Part shown: positions 1 through 8,118 of the stretch, piece after piece
How the letters are laid out: the number at the start of each line of letters is the position of its first letter
Position numbering within the stretch: position 1 is the first letter of the stretch
Assembly (NCBI GenBank): GCA_905236365.1
Contig: CAJOPP010000240.1
Coordinates: forward strand, 1 to 14,421
Length of the DNA stretch: 14,421 nt
Reading direction: 5' to 3'
Source: an uncultured Lachnospiraceae bacterium
GTDB taxonomy: Bacteria; Bacillota; Clostridia; Lachnospirales; Lachnospiraceae
Made by a program: the position numbers and the translations under genes
Notes under the pieces: model-generated
What the model saw: only the letters and a program-made list of their open reading frames with translations
What the model was told of the DNA's origin: nothing
Databases searched by the model: none

Positions 1-1242
1 AACAGTGCAGAACGTGTGGAATTTACGAAAGAGATGCGTAAGGATTACACGATATTGATTCCCGATATGCTGCCGGTGCATTTTAAATTATTGCGTAATG
101 TTTTTACACAGCATGGTTATCGCGTTGGATTGTTAAAAAATACAGGAAGAAAAGTAGTGGATACCGGTTTAAAATATGTGCATAACGACACTTGTTATCC
201 GGCACTTTTGGTAATTGGACAAATGATCAGTGCCCTTCAAAGCGGCAAATATGATGTGAATAAAGTTGCACTGATGATTACCCAGACCGGTGGAGGTTGT
301 CGTGCGTCAAACTATATTCATCTGCTCCGTAAAGCGTTGCAGAAGGCAGGACTGGGTCATGTTCCGGTTATTTCCCTGAATCTGTCGGGGTTAGAAGAAA
401 ATAGTGGATTTAAGTTAACGTTAGAAATGCTTTATCAGGCCTTGATCGGTCTGACTTATGGGGATTTGTTTATGCTCTTGAAGAATCAAGTCCGTTCTTA
501 CGAGGTGAATAAGGGAGATGCGGATGCCTTGATCGAGAAATGGGTGAAAGAACTTTCTAAACAATTCAAGCAACGCAAAGGTTATACACCAAAGGGAATG
601 GAAAAGAACATGAAGGCAATAGTAGAGGATTTTGCCAGGATTCCGGTAAATAGAGTAGAAAAGACAAAAGTTGGTATAGTCGGTGAGATTTATGTCAAAT
701 ATTCCTCTATGGCCAATAATGATCTGGAAAACTTCCTGGTAGAGCAGGATTGTGAAATCATGGTTCCCGGTGTTATGGGATTTATGATGTTCAAGATTGA
801 TAACCGGATAGAAGATATCAATCTGTATGGTGGCAATCCGGCAAAGAAAAAAGTAGTGCAGGCGTTGATGAAATATTGTGAAATGTTAGAAAATGTATTG
901 TATGAATCAGTATCAAAGTATAGCGATTTTACACCACCATCCAAGTATGCACATATCAAGCAGCTTATCACCGGAGTTGTAGGATTGGGAAATAAGATGG
1001 GTGAGGGCTGGCTTTTGACTGCTGAGATGTTGGAATTGGCAGAAAGTGGATATGGAAATATAATATGTGCACAGCCGTTTGGATGTTTGCCGAATCACAT
1101 TGTTGGAAAGGGAATGATCCGGAAAGTGAAAGAAATCTATCCACAGGCGAATATTGTACCGATTGACTATGATCCGGGGGCCACAAAGGTAAATCAGGAA
1201 AATCGAATTAAGCTGATGTTAGCAGTGGCAAGAGAAGGGTGA
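1..1242 (+). CDS. 2-hydroxyacyl-CoA dehydratase/activase-type protein, C-terminal part (5' truncated)
   Basis: The reading frame is open from base 1, so the gene begins before the window; the GTG at 16 is an internal codon. The visible 413 residues match the C-terminal part of the large BcrAD/BadFG-DUF2229-HgdB-like proteins of Clostridia, in which an ATP-dependent activase module precedes a dehydratase D-component-like module. Three cysteine motifs stand out: NDTCYP (Cys codon 193-195), GGGCRAS (298-300) and PFGCLPNH (1084-1086). These are plausible ligands of a [4Fe-4S] cluster. Related enzymes pass an electron to a 2-hydroxyacyl-CoA dehydratase, but the substrate of this large fused type is not established. 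The activase half lies outside the window. No membrane segment is seen, so the protein is probably cytoplasmic. Family assignment is confident; the exact role is not. Confidence 0.8.
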   Translation, partial: NSAERVEFTKEMRKDYTILIPDMLPVHFKLLRNVFTQHGYRVGLLKNTGRKVVDTGLKYVHNDTCYPALLVIGQMISALQSGKYDVNKVALMITQTGGGCRASNYIHLLRKALQKAGLGHVPVISLNLSGLEENSGFKLTLEMLYQALIGLTYGDLFMLLKNQVRSYEVNKGDADALIEKWVKELSKQFKQRKGYTPKGMEKNMKAIVEDFARIPVNRVEKTKVGIVGEIYVKYSSMANNDLENFLVEQDCEIMVPGVMGFMMFKIDNRIEDINLYGGNPAKKKVVQALMKYCEMLENVLYESVSKYSDFTPPSKYAHIKQLITGVVGLGNKMGEGWLLTAEMLELAESGYGNIICAQPFGCLPNHIVGKGMIRKVKEIYPQANIVPIDYDPGATKVNQENRIKLMLAVAREG

Positions 1243-1263
1243 CAGGAGTCTTTTTATGGAGAG

Positions 1264-1292
1264 AGGAACTGCAAGTACAGTTCCTTTTTTTT
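1264..1292 (+). terminator. Rho-independent terminator after the dehydratase/activase gene
   Basis: A perfect 7-bp stem (GGAACTG 1265-1271 / CAGTTCC 1278-1284) with a 6-nt loop is followed by eight T residues (1285-1292). It starts 22 bases after the stop codon of the upstream gene. It also shows that an in-frame ATG at 1256 is not the start of the next gene. Confidence 0.9.
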
Positions 1293-1318
1293 CGGAAAAA
1301 GCAGTTAGGAGCAAAAGA

Positions 1319-1588
1319 ATGCGAATTTGGGGAAAACTAATAAAAAATAACAGATTACAAAAAGATATGGTAGTTCATATTGAAGATGATACTTTATCCA
1401 GAACAAAAAAGGTGTATCAGTCTCTGGAAGAGGTGTGTTATGAATTTGATCTGGCAAAACCAATCTGGTTGGATACTAATAAAGAAGATTTTATAAGACA
1501 TTCCAGAACCAGGTTTACAAAAGACAATTTTATTGAAGAGGTTGATTTTGATTATCTTGATTTTCAAGTAATTGAAGAAGACTATTAA
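1319..1588 (+). CDS. Conserved small acidic protein, 89 aa, function unknown
   Basis: The start at 1319 (MRIWGKL) is chosen because AGGAG at 1307-1311 lies 7 bases upstream. The alternative in-frame ATG at 1256 would place a transcription terminator inside the coding region. The protein has a basic N-terminus (RIWGKLIKNNRLQKD), a central helical stretch (SLEEVCYEFDLAKPIWL) and a strongly acidic C-terminus (FIEEVDFDYLDFQVIEEDY). There is no signal peptide and no membrane segment. It resembles a small uncharacterised protein I associate with Lachnospiraceae genomes; that is from memory, not a search. No function is known to me. No clear promoter is seen between the terminator and the gene, so it may depend on readthrough or on a promoter inside the upstream gene. 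Confidence 0.75.
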   Translation: MRIWGKLIKNNRLQKDMVVHIEDDTLSRTKKVYQSLEEVCYEFDLAKPIWLDTNKEDFIRHSRTRFTKDNFIEEVDFDYLDFQVIEEDY

Positions 1589-1646
1589 AAAATCCGGATT
1601 GTAAGGTTATGGAAAGAGAGGATACTATGCGTTGTGGTTCAGACAA

Positions 1647-1699
1647 TCACAAATTTGCAACATGGTTGTCACAATTTAGTCACAAAACATTGTTAGGAT
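1647..1699 (+). promoter_or_regulatory. htrA promoter with three phased TCACAA boxes
   Basis: TCACAA occurs at 1647-1652, 1669-1674 and 1680-1685, that is at steps of 22 and 11 bp, so all three lie on one face of the helix. The last two share a longer direct repeat, GTCACAA versus AGTCACAA. An extended -10 (TG at 1691-1692, TAGGAT 1694-1699) follows, and the -35 position at 17-bp spacing (1671-1676, ACAATT) is poor. Phased direct repeats upstream of a weak -35 are typical of OmpR-class response-regulator activation. HtrA genes of other Firmicutes are controlled by such systems (CssRS, CiaRH). Which regulator acts here is inference. Confidence 0.5.
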
Positions 1700-1761
1700 A
1701 CATACATAGAAAACAAAACAGATGTTAATCAGATGATAGAAAAGGAAGGCAGGTTTTGACT

Positions 1762-3558
1762 ATGGAGAATGAAAATAACAATGTACAGGAAGGACAGGAT
1801 ACCACTTATCATTATGGCAGAAATGAGAATCCGTATGGAAGAGAGGATGTGTCAGGACGCATTGTGACAGAAGAAAATTATTCGTCTGATGATGGAAATG
1901 TTTATAATCAGAATGAGAAAACAAAGAGTGATTCTATTCGGAATGAGGCAACACAGATACCGCAAAATGAACAGGCACAAATAGGAGAAGAGCAGAACAA
2001 TGCACCGCAGAGTACCAAGACTCAGAATGAAATGACACAGAATCAGGCATCACAAAGCGGAGCATTGCAAAGTTCGATGCCGCAAAGACAGGAAATCCAA
2101 AATGCAGGTGGACAGCATACAGCGGAATCTTCACCAGACAGAGGCAATCCTTATAGTCAGGGTAGTGTGTATGGACAGGGAATCTACACGGGAAATGATT
2201 TCGCAGTACAGGAAGCAGTACAAGCCCAAAAAGAAAAGAAAACTAAGAAGAAATCCAATGGTAAAGGGAAAAAGGTTGTGGGATTTATTGCATCTGCAGC
2301 TGCATTTGGTCTGATTGCCGGTGGTGTTATGGTAGGAGTCAATACTGCAGGTAATCGGTTGCTTGGCAACAATAATGCGAAGACTGCAGAGATTGCTACG
2401 GTCGTAACATCATCTGATACCGGAAAGCAGGTTACATCAACAAGTAGTGTGGCAGATGTTGCAGAAGAAGTAATGCCATCCATTGTTTCAATTACGAACA
2501 AATCGGTTCAAACAGTACGTTCCTGGTTTCAGTCCTATGAGCAGGAAGTGAGTGGTTCCGGATCGGGCATTATTATCGGCCAAAGCAATGATGAAATTAT
2601 GATTGTTACCAATAATCACGTAATCGAAGGTGCGAAGGAACTTACTGTATCATTTTGTGATCAGTCGGCAGTTGAGGCAACGGTAAAAGGTGCAGATTCT
2701 GCAATGGATTTAGCGGTATTAACTGTTAAGACAAAAGATATGACAGATGAAACTTTGAAAGCGATTAAGGTTGCTGCAATGGGATCATCCGATAATCTTC
2801 GGGTGGGTGATTCAGTGATTGCGATTGGTAATGCATTAGGGTATGGACAGTCATTGACAGTTGGTTATGTCAGTGCATTGAACCGGGAAGTGGATATGGA
2901 AGATAAGACTATGATGTTGTTACAGACAGATGCTGCCATCAATCCGGGTAACAGTGGAGGTGCTTTGTTAAATGCAAAGGGTGAAGTAATTGGTATCAAC
3001 ACTGTAAAATTTGTCGACAGTACTGTAGAAGGTATGGGTTATGCTATTCCGATTTCTGTTGCTATTCCAATCGTGAATGATCTGATGAATCATGAAGTCA
3101 TTGAAGAGAGTGAACAGGGATATCTTGGAATTCAGGGCAATACCATTACGGATGATTATGCAAACAGCTTCAATATGCCAAAAGGAATCTATGTCGTAAA
3201 GATTATAGAAGGTTCTCCGGCAGACCAGTGTGGTCTGAAAGCCGGTGATATTATTACCAAGTTTGCGGGAAGAGATGTGACGACTTATCAAAATCTGCAA
3301 AGTGTTCTTGCAAATAAGAAAGCTGGCGAAAAAGTGGATATGGTTGTACAGCGTAACAATGAAAAAGGTGAATATGAGGAAGTGAATCTGTCGGTTACGC
3401 TAGGCGCTAAGAAAGATATGCCGTCAAATGAAGGAAGTCAGGATGATAAGAAGGATCATCAAAGTGAGTTTGAGGAGGAATTTCCGGATGATGGATCAGG
3501 ACAGGAGAGTGAACAATTTATGTATCCGGAAGACTTCTTTGACTTCTTTGGAAACTAA
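1762..3558 (+). CDS. htrA: HtrA/DegP-type serine protease with PDZ domain, membrane anchored
   Basis: This is an envelope quality-control protease of the S1C family that degrades misfolded exported proteins. From the ATG at 1762 (598 aa), residues 1-157 are a hydrophilic Gln/Asn/Ser-rich region expected to stay in the cytoplasm. A Lys-rich stretch (about 158-171) precedes one transmembrane segment (about 172-195). The trypsin-like domain carries the complete catalytic triad: His286 (TNNHVIEG), Asp316 (SAMDLAVL) and Ser398 (NPGNSGGAL). A single PDZ domain spans about 454-550 (GYLGIQG to VTLGAKK). An acidic Asp/Glu-rich tail ends at FFDFFGN. GGAAGG at 1744-1749 could also serve a TTG at 1756, which would add two residues. 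It appears to be a single-gene unit between its own promoter and a strong terminator. Confidence 0.95.
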   Translation: MENENNNVQEGQDTTYHYGRNENPYGREDVSGRIVTEENYSSDDGNVYNQNEKTKSDSIRNEATQIPQNEQAQIGEEQNNAPQSTKTQNEMTQNQASQSGALQSSMPQRQEIQNAGGQHTAESSPDRGNPYSQGSVYGQGIYTGNDFAVQEAVQAQKEKKTKKKSNGKGKKVVGFIASAAAFGLIAGGVMVGVNTAGNRLLGNNNAKTAEIATVVTSSDTGKQVTSTSSVADVAEEVMPSIVSITNKSVQTVRSWFQSYEQEVSGSGSGIIIGQSNDEIMIVTNNHVIEGAKELTVSFCDQSAVEATVKGADSAMDLAVLTVKTKDMTDETLKAIKVAAMGSSDNLRVGDSVIAIGNALGYGQSLTVGYVSALNREVDMEDKTMMLLQTDAAINPGNSGGALLNAKGEVIGINTVKFVDSTVEGMGYAIPISVAIPIVNDLMNHEVIEESEQGYLGIQGNTITDDYANSFNMPKGIYVVKIIEGSPADQCGLKAGDIITKFAGRDVTTYQNLQSVLANKKAGEKVDMVVQRNNEKGEYEEVNLSVTLGAKKDMPSNEGSQDDKKDHQSEFEEEFPDDGSGQESEQFMYPEDFFDFFGN

Positions 3559-3604
3559 GTATAAGCTTGAATGAATAATGATATTATAATAATGGATTAA
3601 AAGA

Positions 3605-3652
3605 GTGAGAGTACAAATGTGATTCCGGCATTTGTATTCTCGCTTTTTTTTT
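3605..3652 (+). terminator. Strong rho-independent terminator after htrA
   Basis: A 15-bp stem (3605-3619 with 3629-3643, two G-U pairs) with a 9-nt loop is followed by nine T residues (3644-3652). It lies about 45 bases after the htrA stop codon. It separates htrA from the transporter cassette. Confidence 0.95.
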
Positions 3653-3736
3653 GTGTGAATTGGGCGGAGCCGGAAGCCTGTTGGAATGAATCTCGTGTGA
3701 AAAAAAAGTGAAATATAATCTTTTTTTGAAAAAAAT

Positions 3737-3753
3737 ATTGACTAATGGTCATT
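3737..3753. promoter_or_regulatory. Operator 1, overlapping the mmpL -35 box
   Basis: ATTGACTAATGGTCATT is an imperfect 17-bp palindrome with TGAC/GTCA half-sites. It matches operator 2 in the pattern A-x-TGAC-x-AA-x-G-x-TCATT. It covers the -35 hexamer, so a bound protein would block RNA polymerase. TGAC/GTCA half-sites occur among TetR-family operators, but the regulator that binds here is not shown by the sequence. Confidence 0.7.
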
Positions 3754-3766
3754 TTTGTTGTATAGT
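3738..3766 (+). promoter_or_regulatory. Sigma-A-type promoter of the MMPL transporter operon
   Basis: TTGACT (3738-3743) and TATAGT (3761-3766) are separated by exactly 17 bp. The region just upstream (about 3721-3737) is made of T and A tracts, which could act as an UP element. Expected transcription start is near 3773, leaving a leader of roughly 43 bases. The -35 box lies inside the first operator and the second operator lies in the leader, which suggests a strong promoter held down by repression. Confidence 0.85.
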
Positions 3767-3778
3767 GTGAAAAAAATA

Positions 3779-3795
3779 AATGACCAAAGTTCATT
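3779..3795. promoter_or_regulatory. Operator 2, in the mmpL leader
   Basis: AATGACCAAAGTTCATT is an imperfect 17-bp palindrome (arms AATGACC / GTTCATT) and the second copy of the motif at 3737-3753. The two centres are 42 bp apart, about four helical turns, so two dimers would sit on the same DNA face. It ends a few bases before the ribosome binding site. An ATG within it (3780) is in frame with the transporter but is not the likely start. Confidence 0.7.
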
Positions 3796-3815
3796 TTTTG
3801 AAAGGAGAAACTATT

Positions 3816-5927
3816 ATGATTGCAGTTGGCAAATGGATTACTAAACATAAAGCACTTATCATAATTTTGAGTGTTTTGCTGATTATTCCGTCTATTATCG
3901 GAATGGCGAAGACCAGAATAAACTATGATCTTTTGAGTTACCTTCCTGATACGTTAGAAACAGTGTCTGGACAGGATCTTATGGTGGATGAGTTTGGTAT
4001 GGGTGGATTCTCAATGGTCGTTGTTGAGAATATGGACTGGAAAGATGTCAGTGCTTTGAAAGAGGAGATTGCAGAGGTAGAGCATGTAAGCGATGTTATA
4101 TGGTATGACAGTATCATGGATATAACTGTTCCCATAGAGATGCTGCCAAAGGAACTGCAAGAGACCTTGTTTCATGGTGATGCAACTATGATGATTGTTT
4201 TGTTTGATGATACCACTTCAGCAGACAATTCCATGGAGGCAATCACTTCATTAAGAAAGTTGGTGGGAGAAAAATGCTTCCTGTCCGGTATGACAGGTCT
4301 GGTGACAGATATAAAAGATTTAGCATTAAAGCAGATTCCTATTTATGTGGTGATTGCAGCAGTTTGTACGTTTATTGTATTGATGTTTACAATGGATTCT
4401 TTTCTTACACCGATTATTTTTCTGGGCGATATCGGGCTTGCAATCCTATATAATCTGGGAAGTAATTACTTTTTAGGTGAGACTAGTTATATCACAACGG
4501 CATTAACAGCTGTTCTTCAGTTAGGCGTTACAATGGATTATTCCATTTTTCTATTGGAAAGTTACAGGGCAAATAAAGAACGCTTTCCGGATGATAAGGA
4601 ACGGGCAATGGCGCATGCGATTTCTAATACATTTCGTTCCGTATGCGGAAGTTCTCTTACGACAGTAGCAGGATTTGTTGCATTGTGTGTGATGACATTT
4701 GCACTTGGAAGAGATCTTGGGCTTGTTATGTCGAAGGGGGTTATCATCGGAGTAATCGTCTGTGTGACGTTGTTACCTTGTCTGATTCTTGTGTTTGATA
4801 AATGGATAGAGAAAACTTCCCATAAGGAGTTATTACCGCAGTTTCACAAACTTTCAGACTGGATTATCAAAGGAAGATGGGTTGCGGTTGCTGTTTTGGT
4901 AATTGGTATCGTCCCGGCAGCTTACGGCAATAATCATGTATCGATTTATTATAATCTGGATGCCGGATTGCCGGAAGAGATTCCATCTACGATTGCGAAT
5001 CAGAAATTGGAAGAGGAATTCAAGATGAATGTTATGCATGTGGTTATGCTTCCTTCCGGGTTGGAAGCAAAGAGCAAGGCAGAGGCCATCAAAGAGATGG
5101 AAGAAGTTGATGGTGTAAAATGGGTAGTTGGAATGAATTCCTTTTTGGGAGCAAGTGTTCCGGAAAGTATGATTCCAAAGAAATACAAAGAGATGTTATC
5201 TGGCGATAATTATGAATTGATGTTTGTGTGCTCTGACTATAAGACAGCAACAGATGAAGTAAATGAACAGATTGCAGAACTGGATCGAATTGTAAAGCAG
5301 CTGGATTCCGGTTCTATGGTGATTGGTGAAGCACCGCTTACCAAGGATTTGATGGATGTAACGGATGTTGACTTGAAAAGGGTTAATTATCTTTCAATTA
5401 TTGCAATTTTTGTTATTATTATGATTACTTTTAAATCGCTCTCTTTGCCGGTGATTTTGGTATCGGTAATTGAATTTGCTATCTTTATCAATATGGCTAT
5501 TCCTTATTATAGCAATAGTTCTCTTCCTTTTGTTGCAAGTATTGTTATTGGCAGTATTCAGTTAGGAGCAACAGTGGATTATGCTATTTTGATGACGAGT
5601 CGGTATTACAAAGAGCGTTTTAATGGGAAAACAAAAAAAGAAGCGGTATCGATTGCCCATAAAACGTCCATTAAGTCAATTATCATTAGTGGTTCCTGCT
5701 TCTTTGCAGCGACGTTTGGAATCTGCTTGTATTCGAGTATTGATATGATTGCAGCAATTTGTACATTGTTAGCAAGAGGTGCAGTTATCAGTGTTTTGAT
5801 TGTAATATGTATATTACCGGCGCTGCTTTGGCTGTTTGATGGATTAATCTGCAAAACAACTTGGAATCTGAGACATGTTTCAGGAAAGAAACACAGAATC
5901 AGCGGTCGGATTGAAAGTGCAAAATAA
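3816..5927 (+). CDS. MMPL/RND-family membrane transporter
   Basis: This is a 703-residue integral membrane protein with the duplicated RND layout. TM1 is at about 12-31, followed by an extracytoplasmic domain to about 172 and a five-helix block. TM7 is at about 358-378, followed by a second external domain and a second five-helix block, giving 12 helices in all. Each half keeps the MmpL-type Asp-Tyr pair in its central helix: Asp241-Tyr242 (GVTMDYSIFLLES) and Asp588-Tyr589 (GATVDYAILMTSR). In MmpL3 the equivalent residues form the proton relay, so proton-driven export is expected. The start at 3816 is set by AAGGAG at 3802-3807; an upstream in-frame ATG at 3780 lies in an operator. The substrate is unknown; lipids, lipopeptides and drugs are all possible for this family. 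It is first in a probable operon with the secreted heptad-repeat protein, 67 bases away, and the TetR regulator. Confidence 0.9.
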   Translation: MIAVGKWITKHKALIIILSVLLIIPSIIGMAKTRINYDLLSYLPDTLETVSGQDLMVDEFGMGGFSMVVVENMDWKDVSALKEEIAEVEHVSDVIWYDSIMDITVPIEMLPKELQETLFHGDATMMIVLFDDTTSADNSMEAITSLRKLVGEKCFLSGMTGLVTDIKDLALKQIPIYVVIAAVCTFIVLMFTMDSFLTPIIFLGDIGLAILYNLGSNYFLGETSYITTALTAVLQLGVTMDYSIFLLESYRANKERFPDDKERAMAHAISNTFRSVCGSSLTTVAGFVALCVMTFALGRDLGLVMSKGVIIGVIVCVTLLPCLILVFDKWIEKTSHKELLPQFHKLSDWIIKGRWVAVAVLVIGIVPAAYGNNHVSIYYNLDAGLPEEIPSTIANQKLEEEFKMNVMHVVMLPSGLEAKSKAEAIKEMEEVDGVKWVVGMNSFLGASVPESMIPKKYKEMLSGDNYELMFVCSDYKTATDEVNEQIAELDRIVKQLDSGSMVIGEAPLTKDLMDVTDVDLKRVNYLSIIAIFVIIMITFKSLSLPVILVSVIEFAIFINMAIPYYSNSSLPFVASIVIGSIQLGATVDYAILMTSRYYKERFNGKTKKEAVSIAHKTSIKSIIISGSCFFAATFGICLYSSIDMIAAICTLLARGAVISVLIVICILPALLWLFDGLICKTTWNLRHVSGKKHRISGRIESAK

Positions 5928-5994
5928 TGTTATGATATTTAGAACTCGGAGAATTAATAATATGAAAATCTGATTGATTAAGGAGGAATTGATT

Positions 5995-8010
5995 ATGAAA
6001 TATTTAAAAAAGACATGTGCAGTGGTTCTTAGTACAGCAATGCTGTTGGGTCTTACAGTGGGAGAGGGAACAGTTGCTTTTGCTACTGAGGATGTAGAAA
6101 AGGAAGAAACCGTTTATGTGAATTTGAAAGATGACGGAACTGTGGATCAGGTGATTGTTTCTGACTGGTTAAAAAATGTGACGGGAACAGGAGAACTAAC
6201 AGATCAGTCCAATCTGAAGGATATTAAAAATGTAAAAGGAGAGGAAACTTATAAGGCAGGTCAGGATGGCAAGCTTACCTGGCAGACAGAGAATAAGGAT
6301 ATCTATTATCAGGGTACGACAGATGAAGAACTTCCGGTAGGGGTCAAAATCTCCTATCAATTGGATGGAAAAAATATTTTACCTTCTGAGCTGAAGGGCA
6401 AAAGCGGGGAGCTTACGATTACGATTCAGTATGAAAACCGTGCGACGTATGAAGATGAGATTGAGGGAAAAAAGACAGAGTTGAATACTCCGTTTTTGAT
6501 GGCTTCTGCTGTGATATTTCCAGTCGATCAGTTTTCAAATGTGACCGTCAGTCAGGGGAAAATTGTATCGGAAGGTTCCAATCAGATATTGGTGGTATAC
6601 GGTATGCCGGGGTTATCTGAAAGTCTGAACCTGTCGGATGATCTACAGAAAGAAATGGATAAAAAATTAAGTGATACTGTGATAATTCAGGCAGATGTGA
6701 CCGATTTTTCAATTGGATCAATTTATACAGTAGCAACATCAGATGAATTTACAGATATCAGGTTAGAGGATGACAGTGATATTAATGATGTGGAAAAAGC
6801 AGTAGATGAGCTGGTAAATGCTACGGATGATCTGTTGGCAGGGTCGGAAGATCTCTCGGATGGTTTGTCTAAATTACAGAGTAGTTTTCAGGAGTATGCA
6901 GCAGGTGTGGGGGATGTAACTAAAGGAGTTTCCGATTTAGCTGATGGAGCCGGAAAATTAGCAGATGGTATTTCGAAATATACAGACGGAGTAAAAAGTC
7001 TGATGGAGGGAACAAATCAATATGTCAGTGGAACAAAGAGTCTGGTAGAAGGTGTTAACAGTTATGTGGAGGGTGAGAAACTAATTGATAGTGGCGCTGC
7101 TCAGTTATACACAATGACAAAGGGCTTCCCGGATCAATATAATCAGTTTTCAAATGGTCTGGCTTCTTATATCAGTGGCGTAAATGAGCTTGTTAATACA
7201 GATAATACACAGGCGTTGGCAGCCGGTTCAGCACAGGTGTCAGAGGGGATTAGCCAAATCAATGGTTCATTGGCAAGTTTGAAAGAAACAGTTGCGGATC
7301 TGGCGGAAGCAGATAATCTGACAGAGGATCAAAAAGCAGCATTGGCGGCTGTTTCACAGAATATAGCAGCGTTGGAGAGTGCTACATCATCATCTTCCAG
7401 CCTTGGACAGGGTGCGGCAACGATTGCAGGTACAATGGCATCTTTGAATGCGAAAGCACCGGAACTGATCGCAGGAGGAGAATCAATAAAGAGTGGAGAT
7501 GCAGCGATTAAGGAAGGAATTACGGGTGTTACTGCAGGGGTTTCAAGTCTGTATTCAGGTCTCCAGTCGTTGAGCACCAATAATGATACATTGTTAAATG
7601 GTGCGAAATCGTTGAATGAAAAAGGTGCGGAATTGACGTCAGGAGCAGGACAATTGACGAAGAATACTACAACGCTTAAATCTTCTGCAAACCAACTATC
7701 TGCGGGTGCTGATAAATTAAGTAAGGGTGCATCAAAACTGAAAGAATCTACGAAAGATGTTAGTAGTGGTGTCGGTGAATTGACCAGTGGTTCGGTTGAT
7801 TTGGTAAGTGGTATTCAACGTTTCAGGCTAGATGGAACAGGTAAGTTGCAGAAAGAATATGATGATACAATAAAAACTGTAGTTGAACGCTTCCGCTCAC
7901 TGACGGAGGGTGCAGATTCCTATAAATCCTTTTCGGGAATTGCTGATGGAATGGATGGAAAAGTAAAATTTATTTTTCAGACGGCAGGCGTATCTTCAGA
8001 TGATGAATAA
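5995..8010 (+). CDS. Secreted LxxG heptad-repeat protein (YhgE/Pip-like repeats)
   Basis: A 671-residue exported protein. The N-terminus is a classic signal peptide (MKYLKKT, hydrophobic core, probable cleavage after VAFA, about residue 31). Residues 32 to about 265 look beta-rich, with motifs such as YVNLKDDGTVDQVIVSDWL. From about 268 to 610 the sequence is built of X-X-X-Leu-X-X-Gly heptads (for example LADGAGKLADGISKYTDG and LTSGAGQLTKN), interrupted by a Ser/Ala-rich region near the middle. Such repeats occur in YhgE/Pip-type proteins and are expected to form a long helical rod. No C-terminal membrane segment, LPXTG or lipobox is visible, unlike full YhgE/Pip. The start at 5995 follows AAGGAGGA (5980-5987); a TTG at 5974 lies upstream of that site. 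No terminator separates it from the transporter. A role as the extracytoplasmic partner of the transporter is inference. Confidence 0.85.
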   Translation: MKYLKKTCAVVLSTAMLLGLTVGEGTVAFATEDVEKEETVYVNLKDDGTVDQVIVSDWLKNVTGTGELTDQSNLKDIKNVKGEETYKAGQDGKLTWQTENKDIYYQGTTDEELPVGVKISYQLDGKNILPSELKGKSGELTITIQYENRATYEDEIEGKKTELNTPFLMASAVIFPVDQFSNVTVSQGKIVSEGSNQILVVYGMPGLSESLNLSDDLQKEMDKKLSDTVIIQADVTDFSIGSIYTVATSDEFTDIRLEDDSDINDVEKAVDELVNATDDLLAGSEDLSDGLSKLQSSFQEYAAGVGDVTKGVSDLADGAGKLADGISKYTDGVKSLMEGTNQYVSGTKSLVEGVNSYVEGEKLIDSGAAQLYTMTKGFPDQYNQFSNGLASYISGVNELVNTDNTQALAAGSAQVSEGISQINGSLASLKETVADLAEADNLTEDQKAALAAVSQNIAALESATSSSSSLGQGAATIAGTMASLNAKAPELIAGGESIKSGDAAIKEGITGVTAGVSSLYSGLQSLSTNNDTLLNGAKSLNEKGAELTSGAGQLTKNTTTLKSSANQLSAGADKLSKGASKLKESTKDVSSGVGELTSGSVDLVSGIQRFRLDGTGKLQKEYDDTIKTVVERFRSLTEGADSYKSFSGIADGMDGKVKFIFQTAGVSSDDE

Positions 8011-8053
8011 TGATGATTTGAAATTAGACTTGCACATCTTAATCAATATTTAC

Positions 8054-8102
8054 TTGCCAACGAGCGGTATTATCGTATAGTATAAAAACAGGTGCCAGTT
8101 TT
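8054..8102 (+). promoter_or_regulatory. Putative tetR promoter and candidate operator
   Basis: TTGCCA (8054-8059) and TATAGT (8076-8081) are 16 bp apart. Just downstream, 8085-8102 is an imperfect palindrome with arms AAAAC-x-GG and CC-x-GTTTT around a TG centre, well placed for repression. It does not resemble the two operators in front of the transporter. No hairpin with a T tract is seen between the stop at 8010 and here, so readthrough from the transporter operon is also possible. Confidence 0.5.
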
Positions 8103-8118
8103 ATGATGGAGGTGTGTT

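Noticed and set aside
1627..1728. 33-codon open frame with AGAGG six bases upstream, between the 89-aa gene and htrA
   Set aside because: It overlaps the phased boxes and extended -10 of htrA, and the residue sequence shows no recognisable pattern; more likely promoter DNA read by chance.
2184..2501. Long antisense open frames, for example within htrA, the cyclase and the secreted repeat protein
   Set aside because: They are shadows of strong + strand genes, lack ribosome sites, and have compositions expected of the reverse frame.
3714..3719. TATAAT upstream of the main mmpL promoter as a second -10
   Set aside because: No acceptable -35 at 16-18 bp; the hexamer lies in a long A/T tract where such matches are common.
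6800..7830. DNA-level tandem repeats in the heptad-repeat gene
   Set aside because: The repetition is in the protein pattern (LxxG every seven residues); the nucleotide copies have diverged, so it is not a recent expansion.
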